A stretch of 64,000 nucleotides of DNA from Seiridium cupressi (Eukaryota; Ascomycota; Sordariomycetes; Amphisphaeriales; Sporocadaceae): assembly GCA_036674765.1 (NCBI GenBank), contig JARVKI010000034.1, positions 310,001 through 374,000 on the forward strand, given 5' to 3'. Numbering within the stretch: the stretch's first letter is position 1; each line of letters begins with the position of its first letter. The translations under genes were made by a program, and so were the position numbers. The notes beneath the pieces are model-generated. The model was not told where the DNA came from and made no database searches. It saw nothing but the letters and a program-made list of their open reading frames with translations. Positions 57,865 to 64,000 of this stretch are shown here, piece after piece.

Positions 57865-58104
57865 TCAACTCATTGTCATGCGGCGCAGATTCTTCTGCGA
57901 ATTCGCTACATGTGCCAGCTTGTTCAACTCACGATACAGGGGCGTGCCGGGACTCAGAGCTTCTAGCCACTCCTGACTCGCGGTTGGGGAGTTGCGCTTC
58001 TTGGCTTGTAGTTCCCGCAGGAAATCTTTCATGGATTGGCACCATGTCGCCTCGGACATCAACGAGCGCTCGTCAACTGGGCGCGAACTGCTGGGTTGGA
58101 GTGT
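57865..58104 (-). other. Exon-like ORF, unrecognised
   Basis: A frame from an acceptor-like CCAACCTTAG (exon start 58104) runs 79 codons to a stop at 57865 with strong GC preference at third positions, as in the conserved genes of this window. It reads SEATWCQSMKDFLRELQ and LEALSPGTPLYRELNKL, which looks helical and protein-like. No upstream or downstream exon is clear. Possibly a remnant of a lost gene. Confidence 0.25.
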
Positions 58105-59413
58105 CTAAGGTTGGCAATTTGCAGTGTAAGTCACAATATTAAAGAGCTTCTCGGAGTAACTATAAATATCCCAAAAAGAAGGCGTGTCAATATGGGCGAA
58201 TAAGAACGAAGTCTTTCCGCTATAAGTACTATTAATAAGTACCTAGTAAAGGAAGCATATCACCAGTCCAGCAGACTCGTAGTGGCCACATACTGAGCAT
58301 GCCTTCCCTTGTCTTGTAACATAACTGTTTTGATATCAAATGGAAGTTGAATCAACATGCGGCAATCATGCTTGACGTAATAAGCATACTACCAAGTTAG
58401 ATACCTACCAGACATGCTTCAAACCAGCTGGAAGCGTCGAATTACGAACTTCGTATCAGTGCGTTTATCAGATAGACGTTGACCTGGGGCTAACCTCAAC
58501 ATGATACTTGTTTAAAGGTGGCGTTGAGGGTTCACAGACTCTAGACTGAACATACCTCAGGGTATAATTGATTTATTGACGAGCAGTAGATCTTGTCCCT
58601 CGAATTGGTCAATTGCATTGGTACTATTAATAACAAAGCAATGAACAGCAATGCAAGGGATCGCTTGGTGAATCCGCTGAAAAACTGTTATAAAAAAATT
58701 TAGAGAAGTAGTTTCTCTTCTGCCGTAGATGAAGTGATCACAAAGCGGAGGTCTGTACACGTCCACCGGGGTTTTTACTCAGATGCTCAAGGACTTTCTC
58801 CATGCCCGACCGAGTTGCACGTCATAAGACAATATACATGGCAAATATACACTGGTTTTTAGTGCGATGGTGAGTGGGTATGTGGATCGTCGAGGCGGAA
58901 ACCACATACGTATTACTTTATGCTTAAATGGTGGATATAGTGCCGTCCACGTCCCACCAGACCTTGCCGAGGTTCAGTCGTTCACGGCATTAGGTTTACA
59001 TTGGATGATATCGATTCGTACCAGGAGCCGCTCTCTCATATCTGTGCGTCGGTGCGTACAGGTGATGCTGCCGTCCCAATCATCTAATTTAGACAGGGAG
59101 TAGAAGCACCACGAATAATAACGTAGCCCGACTTTTAGTACAGCTTAACGTACTCGCAGTAGTGGGCAACCGTGTTTTATTCCACCGGTTGTCTTTAGTT
59201 ACGACTCCCATTGTTTTGTCTTATCTTATATCAGTCGGTCGACTTCTCAATGGGACATTTCAAGCGTGCCACTTCTCTCTGTCTTACGCTCGCCCGGTGC
59301 TTGTAATACTGCACGAGACACGCGTTCGCATAGACGATCATGGCTGTCTTTCAAGTGGCTCTGATGAACGCCGACTGGAACTAAGTTTCGAGATTCAAAT
59401 TACAGGCAACTAT

Positions 59414-59797
59414 TCATCTTAGCCGGTAGGTGGTGCGCCTGTAATTTTGCATGGCTCTAGAGGGAAAGCTACGTCCTTCCAGGAGTCTACGTCTGAAGTG
59501 AATCCCTAGAGTGTCGTCCCTGGCAATAAATACCCATATCCCGTTCGGTTGTCCACTTTCTTGTTGAAGCAATACTTCAAGACTATACGTAGCTGAAATG
59601 ATCAAGAAGAGTCTTTGTTGCAAGGCCGCCACATCCATTGCAGGATCAATATCTGCCCAGTGATCTGATTTCCTTCCGTAAGGCTTGTAAGCCTGATCTA
59701 TCAATGTATAGAGGGGGCAAGTATCGTATATGTGAATAATGCCAAGTGAGGACCTGGCTTGACCGAGTTCCACGAGCAACCGTAGTGGAATTGCCAT
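59414..59797 (-). other. Exon-like ORF, unrecognised
   Basis: The frame from ATG 59797 runs 127 codons and is open a further 19 codons upstream. Its text (EMAIPLRLLVELGQARSSLG, WADIDPAMDVAALQQRLFLI) has the composition of a folded helical protein. No family is recognised and no flanking exon is clear. Confidence 0.25.
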
Positions 59798-61085
59798 CTC
59801 GACTACAGTGAATCGAAAGTGTCCAAGATGAGGTGATTGGAGAAAGCCATATCACTACTCGGAGGCAGTCAGATCCATATAAGCTGAAGTGCCACGTAAA
59901 AAGATATTCGATGCGAGTGAAACTTAATTTTTCAGTTGTCGGCAGTCGGAGAGGAAGTGACAGAGACGATGTTGTCTCTTATTGTAGTGTATTGTCAAAA
60001 CCAAACTTGAAATATACAGTGAAACACCTGAGCAGGACACGTATAGAATGTTCAGATCTCGATACATTCTTGAGCAATGCTCGGTGTCCCTTCACCTACC
60101 TGAGATGCGGCTATTTCCCCCGAGAAAACTGACTGACCTGGCGCGATATTTTGGCTCATCGACCTGCTCATCCCCAACTATAAAACGAACACCACAGCTC
60201 CCGACTTGTGCTTAGTACAATGCAATCTTCTTTCATGCACCTATTTGCTTCATGCTGCAAATCCAACACGTCACGCTTGCAGAAATACCTTCTGGCATGG
60301 CATCCATGAGTTAAGTCGTTTTATTTGGTAGAATGATGTTTCTCTCAGCTTTCATAGCATTTAGACGGCCCCCAATTGCCCGGTGCTTACAGCACACGAG
60401 TGCCATAAAAATGAACATTTAATAGACTGGGTCTAGGCGCAACAGCTATATCGAGAATTTTTGAATGTACAATAGCGCCGTTGAGAGGAGTATGGCTTAT
60501 TGTTCGGGATGAATGCCATTTAAACGCCACCGTTCTATCTCTGGATGATGGGATGAATGTAGTATCACACCCGCTTGGACCTTCGCGACTCCCAAACGTG
60601 GCATGTCTTGAGATAGGAATCAACATCTAGCAGAGATCTAGCAGAGACAAATACTCGTGTCATCAAACGACCCTGTGATCAGCATACTTGATCTGTCTGC
60701 GCGCGCTGCCCTGCTGTGTTCGGCCATGCCCCTTGTCGCTCCATAGCTAGCACATGTATACCTGGTACCGACGTGTTCCAGTTGTGTATAAGTGTTGAAC
60801 ACAACTGTGGCTTGACGAGTGACCCGCCATCGGGGCTGCTCGTTCTCAGGACGAAGTTTCCGTCGGTGACGCAAGGTCTCATCCCACATTACCGAGTCGA
60901 AGCGAAGAGGAAGCATCTGGATGGAAAACCATAAAGGGGATGAACAGTGAGAGCTCGATCGTCTTGAGCTGAAAGGCCCATAGCCTGTTTTCCTGCAACT
61001 CATCACAGTCGGTATTCCATCCATCATGTGCTCGGCCGGCTCGGACCCTGTCGACCTTGGGTGTAGATCTCTGCTCGCGCTGCAA

Positions 61086-61644
61086 CTACGACCCATCGTC
61101 GCTGTCGTCGGTCTCCATCACTTCCTTCAGTAAGTCTTTGGTGTACTTAACCAGATCCTGTACGACTTCGGTGGGCAAAGCCAGGTTGTTCTCCCCCGCT
61201 CCAGCTCCGTTCACAGCTTTAGATTTGCCATTTGTTGTGGTCCCGTTCACCTCGCCGTTCTTTGCCAGATCTTTGCTGCCCTTGGCCTGGGTGTCGAGTC
61301 TGACTTCCTCCAGCACTTTCCTGATTAGGGTAGGGAAAGTAGTGACTTCGCCGCTCCGTAACAGCTCGACCCCGCGCTGTTCGAGAGCAGTCGGCCAATT
61401 CGAGGGATCGGAATGTAGTCTGTGGAGTAATCTTTCTTGGATCCTGTTATAGAAAAAGTCTTCTTAGTATCATGCTATGTCTCGTCTCAGCTTGGATCGG
61501 AGTTATGAAGCCTTACTTTTCGATATAGCCCTCATGAATTAGAATCTTGTAAATCTCATTGCGCGCTTCTGTGTCTAATGTCGCAGAAGTGTACTGGTCC
61601 GCTGCAGCTGGGAGCTTGGCTTTTGCCGAGGGCGGAGGCGACAT
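61086..61644 (-). CDS. Small Sus1/ENY2-like protein
   Basis: Exons 61644-61517 and 61443-61086 (intron 61516-61444, GTAAGG...AACAG) encode 161 residues. The order of helices, RNEIYKILIHEGYIEKIQERL, then LEQRGVELLRSG, FPTLIRKVLEEVR and, after a 40-residue Gly/Asn/Ala-rich insert, LPTEVVQDLVKYTKDLLKEV, resembles Sus1/ENY2, the small protein shared by the SAGA deubiquitinase module and the TREX-2 mRNA-export complex. Identity is low and the insert is unusual, so this is tentative. The C-terminus is acidic (METDDSDDGS). It might instead be a different small helical nuclear protein. Confidence 0.55.
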
Positions 61645-62767
61645 GATGTGTGGCTTGGCGAGTCTCTTGAGACTTGAAGCTCAGGAAATAGATTGGCGAG
61701 TTCCCGTGAGAGCATTAATGATTGTCAATAGAAGTAAGTGCTCCCCTCTTTTGTTGTAGGAACTGCTTGTTTGTCGCTGTAGGCAAGTTCCGGCGAAAAT
61801 GGGAACATCGGCTCCGCGGCAGCAGGTCTCGACGGAAAGCGATAATCAACACGCCACAGCGAAAGATCAGGAAGCTCTTAACAGGCCGCGAGGAGGTGAC
61901 GCGCAATTGTTTGAGCAGGAATGACGAAAGAACGGCAAAGGTCGCGAGGCTGATGATTGCGGTAAACTTTGTGGAGGCGAGGCTGGATTCCAAGTGGGCT
62001 GGAATGTGGGGGCCCCAGTGGACGGGGGTCGCTAAGCGCCCGTTCTTTTTGTTCCACCCCTAACGCTATAGAAACCAGGCAGGTGAATACGTATTGATTT
62101 ATTGTCTTGTTTTTATGAAAATACGGTGCTCTATGATCGTATGTGTATTCTGCGAGAGTCCTTTGGACCACCCATGGTCTTCTTTAAAAAGCCCAACTGG
62201 CCTAGAGAACTTTCTGCTCCAGAGAAACCTCGCCTAGACCAGGTTCCCATTGCTTACACTGCCGTCTCCAAACTAATGTAGTGGTTCTGGTGTGGAAGTG
62301 TGAGAAATGAGTATACCATCATACAATTCGAGGTGAAATGTATGTCGCGCTTGTCATACTCAGCAGCTGTATACTGGCACCACATAATGTTGGATGTATG
62401 CTGGCAAAGTTCATAGGGGACTATGAAATGGCAAGGTCTTGCCTAGGCAGCACGAAACATTTCAAGAAATGCAGAGAAATTAGGAGATCATTTATCAAAT
62501 CTATCATGAACTATCCGCATAAACTGCTGCGTCCTATGTAAGGCGAGAGCTCCCCCAACACTTTAGGGAGTCGGAAAGATGTCCACATGCAAGGGGAGAC
62601 CAAGTCGGCTATTCCGCTTAACTCGCCAGCCAGAGGCAAACCACTCATTACCACGATTCTTGCCTCCACGATCGCCTCATATGCCCATGTCTACCATGAT
62701 ACCACGATTGCTATGGCCCGAAGGAAATTAGAGTACACGGAGGGTTGGTATTAAGTGACTGTATGAT
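61645..62767. other. Intergenic between Sus1-like gene and CDC48
   Basis: Both neighbours are on the - strand. The left part is the promoter of the small gene, the right part the 3' flank of CDC48. No other gene is supported. Confidence 0.45.

Positions 62768-64000
<1,233 letters not shown>

Larger units (their letters stand above)
53865..61085. other. Gene-poor tract upstream of palH
   Basis: 7.2 kb with no gene I can assign. The left end is the palH promoter, with an exact 20-bp tandem duplication. Three ORFs deserve mention and are listed separately (54801-55448, 57865-58104, 59414-59797). The rest has only short overlapping ORFs. Confidence 0.45.

Noticed and set aside
61715..61993. 92-codon frame with a hydrophobic stretch (-)
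   Set aside because: Starts with TTG and has no splice partner; probably the promoter region of the Sus1-like gene.

Overview
The window is nuclear DNA of a filamentous ascomycete, most likely a sordariomycete. The grounds are intron-bearing genes with short GT...AG introns (mostly 46-145 bp, with CTAAC/CTAAT-like branch sites), a fungal Zn2Cys6 transcription factor, a PalH ambient-pH sensor, WSC cell-wall proteins and HET incompatibility relics. Species cannot be named from sequence alone. Gene density is low: roughly 20 loci in 64 kb, with two gene-poor tracts of 7-8 kb.

Layout. Left (1-9.1 kb): the 3' part of a membrane glycosyltransferase-2 gene, then two secreted WSC-domain genes, all on the + strand. 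9.1-13.6 kb: a HET-domain pseudogene and a two-part class III CoA-transferase, both on the - strand. 16-19.2 kb: a six-exon Zn2Cys6 regulator with two apparent GC-AG introns. 20.5-22.4 kb: an unrecognised multi-exon gene with one frame break in an A6 run. 23.1-26 kb: a head-to-head pair of mitochondrial genes (PDX1 and a two-TM membrane protein). 26.5-33.8 kb: a Sulfotransfer_4 gene with a third apparent GC-AG intron, a HET N-terminal fragment, a second broken HET gene, and a conserved fungal gene of unknown function with in-frame stops. 34-42 kb is gene-poor; its right end is a pyrimidine-rich leader for an Hmt1-type ABC half-transporter (42.1-45.1 kb). 48.5-53.9 kb: ceramide synthase (LAG1) and palH, both on the - strand. 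54-61 kb is gene-poor again with a few orphan ORFs. Right end: a small Sus1/ENY2-like gene and the 3' two-thirds of CDC48, both on the - strand.

How it fits together. Housekeeping genes (PDX1, CDC48, LAG1, palH, HMT1) are intact. Decay is concentrated at 9-11 kb and 20-34 kb, where three HET loci and two other genes carry stops or frame breaks. Several of the premature stops are one C:G to T:A transition away from the expected codon, which would suit mild RIP-type mutation but does not prove it. Surface and stress functions recur (GT2 polysaccharide synthase, WSC proteins, PalH, ceramide synthase, Hmt1), but nothing here shows that they form a shared system. No rRNA, tRNA, CRISPR array or intact transposon was seen.
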